DNA from: Toxorhynchites rutilus septentrionalis | Taxonomy: Eukaryota; Arthropoda; Insecta; Diptera; Culicidae | Reading direction: 5' to 3' | Assembly: GCF_029784135.1 (NCBI RefSeq) | Contig: NC_073744.1 | Span: forward strand, 73,035,794-73,099,793 | Length of the DNA: 64,000 nucleotides | Part shown: piece after piece, positions 1-11,582 of the stretch | How positions within the stretch are numbered: the first letter of the stretch is position 1 | How the letters are laid out: each line of letters starts with the position of its first letter | The notes under the pieces: model-generated | Database searches by the model: none | What the model was told of the DNA's origin: nothing | What the model saw: only the letters and a program-made list of their open reading frames with translations | Position numbers and translations under genes: made by a program

Positions 1-1
1 T

Positions 2-1600
2 CGTTTACGAACTGAGCGCAGCAATGCGCCCGATGATGCTTCATTGAAAATGAAACGAATGCTTCTAGAAAACATCGATGAAATAATGAACGCTTTAGGT
101 ACTAAAACCACAGTTAGTAACAATGATGAACTGGAGGATGTAAGCTCGTCAGAAAAGGATTCGCCTAGAAATAAAAATGGTACACCAAACGAAGAAGTGA
201 TACCTGCATTGGATGTATCATGTGACCAACAATCAGCTAATAGGCTAGGTGCAACGAAAAAAACAACGCGGTTGTCAGAGGAGAGCCCATCAAGAGTATT
301 TGAGTTTCCCCCTCCGAACGTTTTTGCTCAACATAATGTCAGAGACATCGAGCCAACGAAAGAGGAATTGAAAATAAAAGTTGTCAACTTGGAAGCACAA
401 GTTAACGAACTCAGAGACATGGTTTCAAAACTCTCTAATGTTAAACAATCACAAACTTCAATAATCCAAGCAAGGGGATTACAATTACCAACAGAACCTT
501 CTAGATGCTTCCAACCTAGCGAACCTGTGAGGAACGGAAATCGGGAACCGGCTTCTCGATCAATTAATGAGACGAAGAATCATTCCAGACACCCTCCCAC
601 ATATGGAGCAGGACCTTCGAATGATCAACGAGACACCCAAAATAACCAACCACTAAGGCAACTCCGTCTAGAGGAACCTCATGGGGAAAGCAGTGACATT
701 GAAGATACTACGGAACCGTTTGCAATCAGGAATCAACGAAACCCCTACAGAGAAAATCATTACGATCGAAGGATAGAGAAATGGAACCTCAGCTTCTCAG
801 GCGACACGAGATCGACAAGCTTAGAAGACTTTGTATACAAGGTAAAAATTCTGGCTAGTATGAATGGAATATCCAAAGATAATCTATTATGCCACATCCA
901 TCTGCTACTCCGAGGAGAGGCCTCTAATTGGTTTTTCACGTACTATGAACCGTTTTGGAACTGGAACGTATTCGAATCGCAAATTAGATTTCGATTTGGG
1001 AACCCTAACCAAGACCAGGGAAACCGACAACGAATTTATGATCGGAAACAACAAAAAGGGGAAACTTTCATCGCATTCGTGACTGAAATTGAGCGACTGA
1101 ATAAATTACTGACCATACCACTGTCCAACCGAAGAAAGTTCGAGATCATTTGGGAGAATATGCGTCAACACTATCGTGCCAAATTGGCCTGTTTCAGCAT
1201 TAACAGCCTAAATGAACTGATTCAAATGAATTACCGCATAGACGCAAATGACCCGACATTACATCCCATTGGACCGAGGTACTCAGTTCACAACATAGAA
1301 GCAAGTTCAAATGAAGACGAATCAGATCAAGAAGAAGTGAACATGATTAATAGGAGAACGCAACGGAATCAATTCAGAAGTCAAGAGGAACAATCGCATG
1401 GAGCACAACAGAACAATCGTCAAGTAACAGCCAGGGTCCCTAGTTGCTGGAATTGCCGTCATCAAGGACACTTCTGGAGAGAATGTTCCGAACCGAAGAC
1501 TACATTCTGTTATGTTTGTGGTAACCCGGGAAAAATCTCTTCAACTTGCGATAAGCATCCCAGAAGAGTTGGCGAATCATCTCACAACACGGAAAACTGA
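2..1600 (+). CDS. Ty3/gypsy element A, Gag (5' partial)
   Basis: Structural Gag protein of an LTR retrotransposon, expected to assemble particles around the element RNA in the cytoplasm. The frame is open from base 2, so the true start lies left of the window; the first in-frame ATG is at 50. The N-terminal third is polar and low-complexity. A conserved capsid-like block (around WNLSFSGDTRSTSLEDFVYKV, then ASNWFFTYY and FRFGNP) follows. Two zinc knuckles sit at the C-terminus (CWNCRHQGHFWREC at about 1444-1485, then CYVCGNPGKISSTC). The second knuckle has lost its histidine. The stop is TGA at 1598-1600, and the pol ATG follows two bases later in the -1 frame. Similar architecture to Gag of element B (14630-16900, minus), so the two are related. 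Family assignment is confident; the clade (possibly Osvaldo/Ulysses-like) is a guess. Confidence 0.88.
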   Translation, partial: RLRTERSNAPDDASLKMKRMLLENIDEIMNALGTKTTVSNNDELEDVSSSEKDSPRNKNGTPNEEVIPALDVSCDQQSANRLGATKKTTRLSEESPSRVFEFPPPNVFAQHNVRDIEPTKEELKIKVVNLEAQVNELRDMVSKLSNVKQSQTSIIQARGLQLPTEPSRCFQPSEPVRNGNREPASRSINETKNHSRHPPTYGAGPSNDQRDTQNNQPLRQLRLEEPHGESSDIEDTTEPFAIRNQRNPYRENHYDRRIEKWNLSFSGDTRSTSLEDFVYKVKILASMNGISKDNLLCHIHLLLRGEASNWFFTYYEPFWNWNVFESQIRFRFGNPNQDQGNRQRIYDRKQQKGETFIAFVTEIERLNKLLTIPLSNRRKFEIIWENMRQHYRAKLACFSINSLNELIQMNYRIDANDPTLHPIGPRYSVHNIEASSNEDESDQEEVNMINRRTQRNQFRSQEEQSHGAQQNNRQVTARVPSCWNCRHQGHFWRECSEPKTTFCYVCGNPGKISSTCDKHPRRVGESSHNTEN

Positions 1601-1602
1601 AG

Positions 1603-4072
1603 ATGGAGTGCGACAATGGGAAGTCTAGTACTCCAAATAGAAACATTCTTCCCAATCAGACGAAACCTTACGTAGACCCTTTCCTGATTTTATCAGAGAT
1701 CCGTATACAAACTAGTCAGTGTCCTCAGGTAACCATAAAAATATTTGAAACACAAATAGAAGCGCTGCTTGATTCAGGCGCTAGCATTAGTGTGTTGAAT
1801 TCTAAAGATATAATTGACCGGTACGGTTTTAAAATTCTCGATTGTCCAATACAAATCTGCACAGCCGATCGTACCCAATATTCATGTCTAGGTTACGTAA
1901 ACCTCCCCATCACGTTTCAAAATGTCACAAAAGTGATTGCTGTCGTGATCGTTCCAGAGATTAAACGGAAACTCATTCTAGGGATTAATTTCTGGAATGC
2001 TTTCAACATCAAGCCAATGATGAAAGGAACCTACGGATTAGTAGAGGTAGCTCAGATCGACACAAAACGAGAAAATCGGTCACAACAAGATTGTATGCAT
2101 TTTTATATACATCCCATCGATTCAATTCCGGTTTTGTTAAAAACTGCACCGGATGAATCACTGGACATCCCAGAATTAGACCTTCCAGAACCATCAGTAG
2201 TCACACCGGAAACAGTAGAAACAGAGCATGAATTAACGAACGGAGAAAGGCAGCGATTGGCTCAGGTGATACGAAAATTCCCTTGTACATCGGACAATAT
2301 ATTAGGTCGAACCACATTACTTCAGCACGAAATTATCTTGCAAGAAGACGCAAAACCGAAGCGACAGCCTGTATATCGTTGCTCGCCCTCAATCCAGATG
2401 GAAATGGATCGTGAAATAGAACGCTATAAAAAACTGGATGCAATTGAGGAATATTCAAGCGAGTGGGCGAACCCTTTGGTTCCCGTCCGTAAAGCGAACG
2501 GCAAACTGAGAGTTTGTTTAGATTCGCGCCGAATAAACGCTCTAACGAAAAAGGATTCATATCCTATGAAGGATATGAAGGGTATTTTTCACCGCTTGGA
2601 AACAGCTAAATTTTTCTCGGTGATCGATCTCAAGGACGCTTATTTCCAAATCCCTCTAAAGGAAGAAAGTCGAGATTTTACGGCATTCAGAACATCGAAA
2701 GGATTATTTCGATTTAAAGTCTGTCCGTTTGGTCTCACGAACGCGCCGTTCACCATGTGTCGCTTGATGGACAAGGTTATTGGTTTTGACCTAGATCCTC
2801 AAGTGTTCGTCTATTTGGACGACATTGTGGTGGCCACCAAAACACTTTCGGATCATTTTCGTCTGCTAGGTGTTGTAGCAGATCGTTTGAAAAAAGCGAA
2901 CCTAACAATATCTCTTGATAAATCCCGCTTTTGCCGAAAGCAGGTAAATTACCTTGGATATTTATTAACGGAAGAAGGAATAGCCATTGACAATTCACGA
3001 ATTGAACCAATCCTTAACTATGCAAGGCCAAAAAGTGTTAAGGATATTCGTCGACTTTTGGGCCTAGCAGGCTTCTATCAACGATTCATTAAAAATCATA
3101 GCAGAATAGTCGCCCCCATTTCCGATTTGCTGAAGAAAGGGAAAAGCAAATTTGAGTGGACAGAAGCAGCGGAAGAGGCTTTCCAAGAACTGAAAGCGGC
3201 TCTGATATCCGCCCCTATCTTGGTCAACCCAAACTTTAATTTACCATTCCTAATCGAATCGGACGCATCTGATAATGCAGTGGGCGCAGCGTTAATACAA
3301 ATAGTAAATAATGAACCAAAAATAATAGCGTATTTTAGTAAAAAGCTTAGCAGTACGCAGAAAAGGTACGCTAGCGTCGAAAAAGAATGCCTCGGAGTAC
3401 TACTGGCGATTCAACACTTCCGTCATTTCGTGGAGGGAACCAAATTTAAAGTAGTCACAGATGCAAAAAGTTTGTTGTGGTTGTTTACCATCGGAGTAGA
3501 GTCAGGCAATTCCAAACTTCTTAGGTGGGCATTAAAAATCCAATCTTACGATATCGAGCTCGAATATCGTAAGGGCAAGCAAAACATAACAGCAGATTGT
3601 TTATCGCGTTCAGTGGAAGCGATCACAGCAACGCTGGTCGATCCTGAATATCAGGATTTAATAAAAGCGATTACCGTTAATCCTCAAAGTCACCCAGATT
3701 TTCGAGTAGTTGGTGAACGAGTTTACAAACTTGTAAAAAACCAACAGAAAGTGGAAGATCCCCGTTTTGCTTGGAAGCTGTTGCCGCCAAAGGCCGAAAG
3801 AAAATCAATAGTTGAAAATATCCATAATAAAGCCCATCTCGGTTTCGAGAAAACATTGGCCACTGTGAGAGAAAAGCATTACTGGCCTCTGATGAATGCC
3901 GAAATAAAACAGTATTGCAAAAATTGTGCAACGTGCCAAACGAGTAAGGCCACCAACGTGAATACGACTGCTCCACTTACTACCCAAAAAAAGATAGCTG
4001 ATTATCCTTGGCAATTTATAACAATGGACTATGTCGGTCCACTGCCTGCTTCGGGTAAATTCAGAAATACGT
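1603..4072 (+). CDS. Ty3/gypsy element A, Pol: protease, RT, RNase H, integrase N-part
   Basis: Polyprotein that copies and integrates the element. In order: aspartic protease (LLDSGASIS, near residue 55), reverse transcriptase with the fingers/palm motifs SVIDLKDAYFQIPL and VCPFGLTNAPFTM and catalytic YLDDIVV (near residue 405), RNase H (SDASDNAVGAAL, then DAKSLLWL and CLSRS), and the integrase HHCC zinc domain (HNKAHLGFEKTLATV through CKNCATC). The frame then breaks: the conserved DYVGPLPASGK is followed directly by sequence from the far end of the catalytic core, and the frame stops at 4113. Pol begins at ATG 1603 in the -1 frame relative to Gag, overlapping the open frame back to 1555. 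RT and RNase H look intact, but the element cannot make a full integrase. Family call is firm. Confidence 0.9.
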
Positions 4073-4660
4073 GCGTACCATTGGAAAACGCCAAGCTATC
4101 ATCCACAAATTAACGATTCAGAAAGAGCGAACCGTGTAATTGTGACCGAAATCCGAGCGACCATTAAGAAGGATCACAAGGAGTGGTCAAATAACATACA
4201 ATCTATTGCCAACGCTATCAGAAACTCAGTACACGAAGCCACGCGTTACACACCATTCTTCACGGTTTTTGGAAGAAATATGGTTACAGATGGGCGGGAA
4301 TATAGCCGGTTGCGGGATACAAATGCCCCGTATGAAAGCATCACCAGATCGGAGCGAGAAAAGCTTTACTCAGAAGTTAGGGAAAATTTAAAAGCAGCAT
4401 TTCAAAAACACTCTAAGCACTACAATCTGAGGTCAAATGCAAATTGCCCAAAATACAGCGTGGGTGAGAAGGTTCTAAAGAAAAATACCGAACATTCTGA
4501 TAAAGGTAAAGGTTATTGCGCAAAGTTAGCAGCAAAATACATTCCAGCCACGGTTAAAAGAATCGCGGGGGAAAACTGTTACGAATTGATGGATGATAAA
4601 GGGAAAAAGCTGGGAGTATTCAACTGTAGTTTCCTCAAGAAATTCAATAGTAAAGCGTGA
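4073..4660 (+). pseudogene. Element A integrase C-terminal remnant
   Basis: This is the rest of the integrase, in a different frame from the upstream Pol. Homology resumes at about 4073 with the region around YHPQINDSERANR, which holds the third catalytic acidic residue (E of SER) of the DDE triad. It continues through a typical Ty3 C-terminal domain (NLRSNANCPKYSVGEKVL, then KLAAKYIPATVKRI) to the stop at 4660. The segment that should carry the second Asp and most of the RNase H-like fold is absent, roughly 100 residues judging from element B. The jump from GPLPASGK to YHWKTPSYHPQ is therefore an internal deletion combined with a frame change, not a simple indel. The element is integration-defective in cis. 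Confidence 0.85.
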
Positions 4661-4668
4661 GAAATTCT

Positions 4669-4990
4669 AAAGCTATGTCACCTTACTAAAGGTAAACAAT
4701 ATCAAAAATTAAATAAAATACCAACAGGGAAATGAAACATATTGTTTCATGGAAAATACATGAAACTAGCTTTTTAAAGCTATGTCACCTTACTAAAGGT
4801 AAACAATAAAACAAATCTAGTGAAAACACCAATAGGGAAATCAACCAAATCGTTTCATGGTAAACACATGAAACCAGTCATTGAAATGTTCAAGCTATGG
4901 TACCTCTTTGAAGGGAACAAAGCATTAATAAAATGCGAGAAACCAATGCTATTGCATAAATTCCTCCTCGTATAGCGAGTTGAGTGAAAC
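4669..4990 (+). repeat. Tandem repeat downstream of element A pol
   Basis: A unit beginning AAAGCTATGTCACC recurs at 4669 and 4776 (107-bp spacing), with a degenerate third start at 4891 (CAAGCTATGGTACC). Each unit also contains a short self-complementary stretch around CATGAAAC / GTTTCATG. It lies straight after the pol stop, so it probably belongs to the element's 3' untranslated region. Confidence 0.75.
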
Positions 4991-6418
4991 GATTGAGCTA
5001 TGTAAAGCTTTTTAGCGGACAATGCAGCATAAAGCTTGCGTAAAAACAGCCAACATATCCATTTGACTCCTCAGTACACTGAGTTGAGCCGTCCCACAAA
5101 AACAATATTTACTGGTGACGTTATGCGAGACTGTTTGGTTAAAAGAAAAATAAAGGTCTAATGACCATCGAAAATTTTTGGATTAATCTGAAAGGACAGA
5201 CAATCCCAATACAAAAATTAAAAACCCTACCTATCAGATGATTCGAATGTTAGAATTAGTTTTCCTATCATAACCTATGTTAGTACTTACAATTAGTGTT
5301 AATTTTTTGAAAAGGATACAGCTTCAATGTCCTGGCAATGTCAGTCTTCTTTAATGGCGAATGCCTTCGCTTAACCAGCGAATCCCAATAGGTTCAAAGG
5401 TTGTGCATACCAGGCGCACATTTCGTTATTGCATGTTCTCTTTTTATTCCATATTTACATTGTCCGTATACATCCTGCAAAATACATAAAGAATCAATTC
5501 AGAGAACAAATTATGTAAATAAATACTCTCCCCGTAGAATCCGTTCTTCTAGGATTCTTCCTTCTATTTTTTCCAGTCGAAATTTAGCATCCAATGCTAG
5601 TTTGGTACGCCTTCTGTGCTTTTCCTTCCGTCGTATCCGTATGAATTCGTCATCTGTTTGTTTATTTTTGTTTTGACATTTCAACCCACTGCAAATTGTT
5701 AGGGCGTGCATAAGTCGGTGAAATATTTCGTATAACAGTTATACGGAAATATTTCAATACATCGAAATTCATTTTATCAAATAGAGATTTGATGTAGAAT
5801 TTCGTTCGTTTAAGGTAGTTTTGCGTTTTGTGGCAGAAGTGGATATGTTTCTGATGTTGATATTCAGAGTAGGCCATTTCTTCACAAAACAGTTTGTGCG
5901 GTGAGTTTATCAAAGAATATTGTTCTCAACGTAAGGATTGAGGTTTTCTGAGGCTGAATAAACCTGATTTGTTCTGGAGATTTGATTAGTTTTGGTAACA
6001 ACTCGCTTCAGTGAATTCAGAGACGAATTCACGTAGAAGTGTGTTTGTTAGTGAAAGTGTAAGGTGTTGGACTTATGCCACCTGATACAAGCGGTAGGGA
6101 AAATCTGTCAGTGTTTTTCACGTTTCATAAATCTGTTTTTTTTTGTGAGTATAATTCTTTTTGGTAGACTTCATGTTTATGTTCCATATATATCAGTTCC
6201 GTAATACTTCATATTCCCTCAATGGAAGAAACAAGCATTCGCTGGAGACCAGAGTCGAAAGACGTTGAAGGTCAGTGGTAGACACGTTCTGTGATGGAGC
6301 GTGAACTATAAACAGAGGAGGAGTCAATCTAGGTTGATGATGATAACATATGACCCCGAATAGCTGTACTTCTGTTGTCTGTTGTTTTTGGGAAAAATTC
6401 TAAATTTCGTATGCACTT

Positions 6419-6456
6419 ACGAAAATTTAGTTGATTTCATTCAACTAAATTTTCGT
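6419..6456. other. Perfect 16-bp inverted repeat (hairpin)
   Basis: Arms at 6419-6434 (ACGAAAATTTAGTTGA) and 6441-6456 (its exact reverse complement) are separated by a 6-base loop. It lies in the presumed 3' noncoding part of element A. Function unknown; candidates are an RNA 3'-end structure or a tiny palindromic insertion. Confidence 0.8.
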
Positions 6457-6607
6457 AAACTAAGCATGGAGTGATGTAACAGGTGTACAGGTGTTTAACA
6501 TTTCTTGTAAATATTCTGTTAAGTGTAATGTAGTTATTTTCAATGTTGTACATACACTTACTTTCTAGTTAATTTATTTATATATTTATTCACCCACTTT
6601 TGGTAGA

Positions 6608-6639
6608 TTTATTTATTTCATTTATTTATTTATTTATTT

Positions 6640-6683
<44 letters not shown>

Positions 6684-6687
6684 TTTG
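6608..6687. repeat. (ATTT)n microsatellite
   Basis: About 80 bases of nearly uninterrupted tetranucleotide ATTT/TTTA repeats. Confidence 0.9.
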
Positions 6688-8264
6688 TTGGAGGAATTAT
6701 TATGTTAATATAATTAAAATATTTAAATCACACTTGCCAAACTTCTGCTGAAACATAAGTACTCAGTACATATGAAACAGACTTTTTCCCGTCGATCATT
6801 GCACACGAAGATGTTCATAACTTGCATGAAATCGTTGTGCTGTTGTACGCAACACAACATCTAAGAGCGAGGCAAAGCTCATGTTCCGCCACACCAATAC
6901 AAGAGCGAGTAGCTTAAGCGACGCTAGCTTGAGTGGTCACTCATGCGCGAGGAAAATAAAGAAGCCAGGTTTCGTGGAAGAATCGCGAGAATTAGCTGAC
7001 TCAACCTTGAAACAAAGAGCGGACAATTTTGACTTGTTTAGCTGTAGGACTGGGGGTCTGGGGAAATTCGCGGTTCAAAAAGAACCTTATTGGCTTCGGC
7101 AAATATTGTTCTCCTGGAGGAAAGGGTTAATTGTTTGAAGCAACCGTCATACTTTTTGCTCGTTCACTTTGACCCAATCTGTGGAAGAGGCAGGAGTGCG
7201 ATTTTGAAATCGCGTCGCGGTGTGTTTTTGAAGTAGGTTTCTGTGTTAAACGGTTTCTTTAAAATGTGTAATAGTTGTTGCTTTTTTGTATAGGGAAAAT
7301 TAACGAAGAAATTCAAATTTACCAAGGTTTCGTTAAGTGTCTGTGCTTTGAAATAAAGCTCCAAAAGGTAAAAAAAAATCAGCTTTACTTTGAAACTATA
7401 AAGCCAAACTTATAGCGTCGAACAGCCGTTCGACGGCGGTTTATTTAGGGTTGATTTCCTGAGAACCAACACATCCTTCGAGGCTCGGCACACCGCAGAG
7501 GACAACGTGACGCACTGCTGACCCCACGATCTGGAGTCAAAGTTCCCGACAAAGCCATTTCCGTCGGAAGGGAGTGCTACGCTATAACAGCACTCCGGGC
7601 AGAGCCAGTTTGAATTCAAACCGTGAGTACCCTAACCCGTTATAACATGCGCATGTGGGTGGGTATTTCTTATTGAACGGTAAATGATGATGCAGTGACC
7701 ACCGAGAAAAAGAAGACGTTTAGGAAGAATAAACAATACGGTTAAATTCATGGAGACGCACGAGGGACACATTAGGGTAGACATTAGGATTGGGAAAGTA
7801 TTGTGTTAAATAGTTAGGAATAAATGTTTATATGAGATATATGTATTTGGGTTAATTTTCTTTTGGAGAAACCGTTTTGCGTCTCGTATCGGGTATACTA
7901 TAATTGTTGAATTTACATGTTTGGATTTACGTTGGAGTTTCACTTTTGCGCCTGAAGCGAGAGGTGATAAGTGGACAGCAAGGTAGTTGATTGTTTTCTT
8001 TTTCCCGGGTAGATCTGCGGATTTCCTCCAGATCTCTTTGGTGGCGGCCAAAAAGTCATAGGAACGTTATTGGGAAACACTTGGGGAAAGAGTCACTGTT
8101 CGAGCGATTCTTCAACCATTTTCAGAGGCTAGTTATAAGACTGGTCCTTTGCCGGGCAAATCTCGCGCGAGTTGTGCTCTTAGAGGTGGCGCTTAAGCCA
8201 CTCGCCTTTAAAGAATCCCCGGAACAGTGGCGAAACGGTAGCTGGGAGTTCTGCACGCTACATA

Positions 8265-9356
8265 GTGTTACTTGAGAAGCAATGGTATGATGTCGCAATC
8301 AATGCTCTGGACGCATTCTTCCAACCATATCGCCAAGACTGCTTAGAGAGATACAAGTTAAGACAAGTAAAACAAAAGGAAGGGGAGAGATTTGCTGATT
8401 TCGTTCTAAGGTTGCGACAGCAGATATCCGATTGTGGTTTCGACAAGTACCCAGAAGAAGTGAAGACAACCTTGGTGGAGATATTCTTAATCGATGCCGT
8501 TATCGAAGGCTGTCAATCACAGGAACTGCGGCGTAGAATACTGCAACAGGATCGCTCCTTCTCGGAAGTTGAGGCTTTAGGCGTCACACTGGAAGGGATA
8601 GAAAACCAGGTGAAAAGTTTCGGCGGAAAGATAGACCAAGCGGACGTGAAGCAACAGGTTCTCAGAGTGAGAGATGAACCTGTTCCGAGTTTCCACAAAA
8701 ATTTTCAAAATCCAATTGGAGTTAAGCGTAAATTCGAGAATAAAAGTGGATACAGCTGCTACAACTGTGGACGTCGGGATCATATTTCAACATCTGAAAA
8801 ATGTCCAGCAAAAGGCAAGGTGTGTCATGCCTGTAAGCGAGTAGGACATTTTGAGTCATCGTGTCGCTCCAGAAATTCTAATAAGAAGATACCCCTTACA
8901 ACAAAACAAGTACGTGCCGTCACGGAATCAGAAACTAATCTTGAAGATAGCCGGAAACTCGCTCCTGTTGAAGCAACATCGAAAACATATTACACGTTTC
9001 ATTCGGGAAATGAAACCAATGTTGTTACATGTCATATTGGAGGCGTCCAACTGAATTTGCTCGTTGACTCTGGCTCTGATGTGAATTTAATTCCTGATAA
9101 CGTGTGGGAGCAGCTGAAGCAGTCAAACGTAGCTGTTTATCGATGTGTCAAAGGACGCGAAAAAGTTCTTAAAGGATATGGTAATGACAATCCCTTAACA
9201 ATTCTCGGTTCTTTTGTGACGGATGTCAAAGTTGGCAAGAAATCAGTTCGCGCTGAATTTTTCGTAATCAAAGGGGGCCAACGCAGTATTTTGGGAGATG
9301 AAACATCGAAGGAGCTAGGTATTTTGCTAGTTGGATTGCACATCAATCGTATAGCT
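8265..9356 (+). pseudogene. Mag-like element Gag-protease, cut by element B
   Basis: The Gag capsid region shows the mag-clade pattern (INALDAFFQPYRQDCLERYKL, then RFADFVLRLRQQ). Two zinc knuckles follow (CYNCGRRDHISTSEKC and CHACKRVGHFESSC), then an aspartic protease (LLVDSGSDVNLIP, with the flap and ILG region downstream). Gag and protease share one frame, as in mag-type elements with a single gag-pol ORF. The frame is open upstream to 8184, but residues before 8265 do not resemble Gag, so no authentic start can be given. The reading frame is broken at 9357 by the end of element B's LTR; the stop at 9359 belongs to that LTR. The matching downstream half resumes at 18080. Confidence 0.87.
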
Positions 9357-10346
9357 TGAAAGTCACCTTTTGCTCGGAACTTTGCCAAGCTAGCTCACCT
9401 GTACCGTTTCTCAGGGTCGGCTTCCGATCTCGGGAGGACTCACACTAACACGCGTAATTAAGAGAGACAATTGAACGCCACCGGAGTAGAAGGACTGGTC
9501 TTATTGTGAATTAACTTAAGACTGAATTTACTATAATAAGTTTTATTTTCGGGTTAGTAATGCCCAGGTGCTCCGTTGTCGGCGGTCGTTGGGGTTGGGA
9601 AGGAGGAGGAGGAATAGCGTACCTTCTGTTGTTCTCGGTAATACCGGGGTGTCGGATTGATTCCACTTTCAGCTGCGTCTCACGGCCAATACCGTCCCTT
9701 TTGCTTGGTCCCAGCGATCGAAGACTGCTTCAAAACGCGGGGTGATGCTTCCTCGTGGGTGCGTCGGCTTCCCGAACGGCGGAATTTACTTTGCCTCGGG
9801 AAGGTCGATCCAATGGTGTTACCTTCACAGCTTTTCCCCGATAATCGTAGGCAGAACTCGTGTCGTCAGGAGATGGCCCTGATACCCTCTGGTATCCGTT
9901 CTTGCACTCCTTGCGTACTTTGGTTTCACTGCCGCTCACTGTCTCCAAACTTTTTTTTTCTCAACTCACGTCTATCTCGCTTACTATCTTGGACCTTACT
10001 GCCCGATCCCACCGTTTCCGCTTTCCTTTTAAACTTCCTCTTCCCTCCTCGTTCCCCGTTCTTCTCCTCCTTTCTCTCTGTTCCTTCCATCCTTCCTGTT
10101 TCCGGTTACTGTCAGAGGCAGTGACAGTGACAGCTAGGCGGGATTGATACTTCACCCAAGCGTTACCCCGTTTTTGCGGCACAGTGGGCTTGAGTTAGTG
10201 GGTACAATTTTTATTGGCAAAAAAAATTACATTTAACGACAATCATCATTTAGACCAGTCACAAAAAAAACAAATTTTCTACAAAAAAAACAAGCACAAA
10301 ATTCTACAACGGTAACATTAAATTGTTCCGTATTAAGACGGTAACA
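9357..10346 (-). repeat. Element B 3' LTR (990 bp)
   Basis: Direct repeat of 17245-18075, both ends matched. It retains about 160 bases (roughly 10085-10245) that are missing from the other LTR. Short ORFs in this stretch are not conserved protein genes; they recur only because the LTR does. Confidence 0.93.
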
Positions 10347-11582
10347 ATCTTCCCGGAGCCCAAGTAGAAAAATTGTATGAACAATTTTTCGTCTTTCATT
10401 GATCAACCCTACCTCAACACCAACCTTTTCCGAGTTCACCTGAACAGAGTGTCCAAATCATTGTACGTGACGTCTCTTTCGCTAGATACGGGTTAGCCTT
10501 CCAGCTTTCAACTATTGCGCCATCCGACTCCTCCCCAACTATGCTTCACCGGGTAGGACAGCCACGTGACTCCCTCATAACTGCTAACTATATTCGTTCA
10601 CTCTCCTGTGACTACAGAAGAAAATCTACACGTCTATGCTATCATCATTCATTCCTCCACACTCATTCATTCCTATCACTGACCGGTCCTCTAAATCCGA
10701 AACATTCATCCTCATTCATTCATTTATTCGCTTCTTTTCTTTCTAACTACATAACTACTACTATACTTAACTGGAGACAAATCCACTCCTGTCTCGATAC
10801 CTAACGGATAGGATTAAATCATTCATTCTACCTATTACCGTTTTGCTACTAACCATGCAGGCTTATATGGGCATATTCGGGGTCATAAGGCATCATCATC
10901 TGCTAAGCAGACTCCACGCAATCTTCAGGGCGGTTCCTAGTTGGAATAACCTGTTACTGACCATCAACGTCTTCAGACTCTGGTCTCCAGCGAATAGCTC
11001 TGGATAGCACTTCACGTAATTTATCTAGGATACATTAAAATAAACATCTAACTAATCGAATCGCGCATTCGAGAGTTGAGTATTTTATAACCCTATTTTG
11101 GGATTGTGAGAATGGATCATTTGAACCAACCAAATCGTACATCTCTTACCACTTGCGTCAACAAGAAGGTAGAGATGTGAGCCTATCTATTAGACAGATC
11201 AGAAAAATAAACAATGGGGAACAATAGTAGCTGTCAACTATATGGCATCAGGCATGTTGAAGTGGACGCGTTATCACGATAGTGAGCATCAAAACCTACG
11301 CAGTGTCCAATCAGTTCAAAATTGGTGTTAAATGCGAAACTGTTGGCGAACCAGGGAATAATAATCACCTTAATCGTTGTGAGTTCTGAACAGAAATAAT
11401 AAACTTGGGAAGACTTTCTTCAGTATTCTTATGGTTTTCAGCTCGATGGCATCATGGAAGACGTGTGAAGAGCCACCGCTACGACTGGTTTTGGTGAACG
11501 CTGATATTGATATTTATCAAAACAACAACATTTTTGTATGAACATCTACAACATAATGAATAACTGTTCAGACATAAATACA
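10347..11582 (-). other. Element B 3' noncoding region and polypurine tract
   Basis: It lies between the integrase stop and the 3' LTR. On the minus strand the bases just before the LTR read GGCTCCGGGAAGAT, a plausible polypurine tract for second-strand priming. A block at 10874-10992 is shared with the 3' region of element A. No ORF resembling an envelope protein is visible. Confidence 0.6.

Larger units (their letters stand above)
4991..8183. other. Noncoding interval, probable element A 3' end
   Basis: No credible coding sequence is seen. The block 6236-6362 matches the 3' noncoding region of element B in inverse orientation (10874-10992), for example CGCTGGAGACCAGAGT and TATGACCCCGAATA. 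This supports the interval still being element A 3' UTR to at least 6362. By analogy the 3' LTR would start several hundred bases further on (a TGTTCCGCC at about 6890 is one candidate). The 5' LTR is outside the window, so its ends cannot be fixed. Confidence 0.45.

Noticed and set aside
6890..7800. Candidate 3' LTR of element A
   Set aside because: TGTTCCGCC after a purine-containing stretch is at a plausible distance, but with no 5' LTR in the window the ends cannot be verified.
9560..10182. Several ORFs of 60-155 codons, repeated at 17448-18090
   Set aside because: They lie inside the two LTR copies of element B and recur only because the LTR is duplicated; no domain signature.
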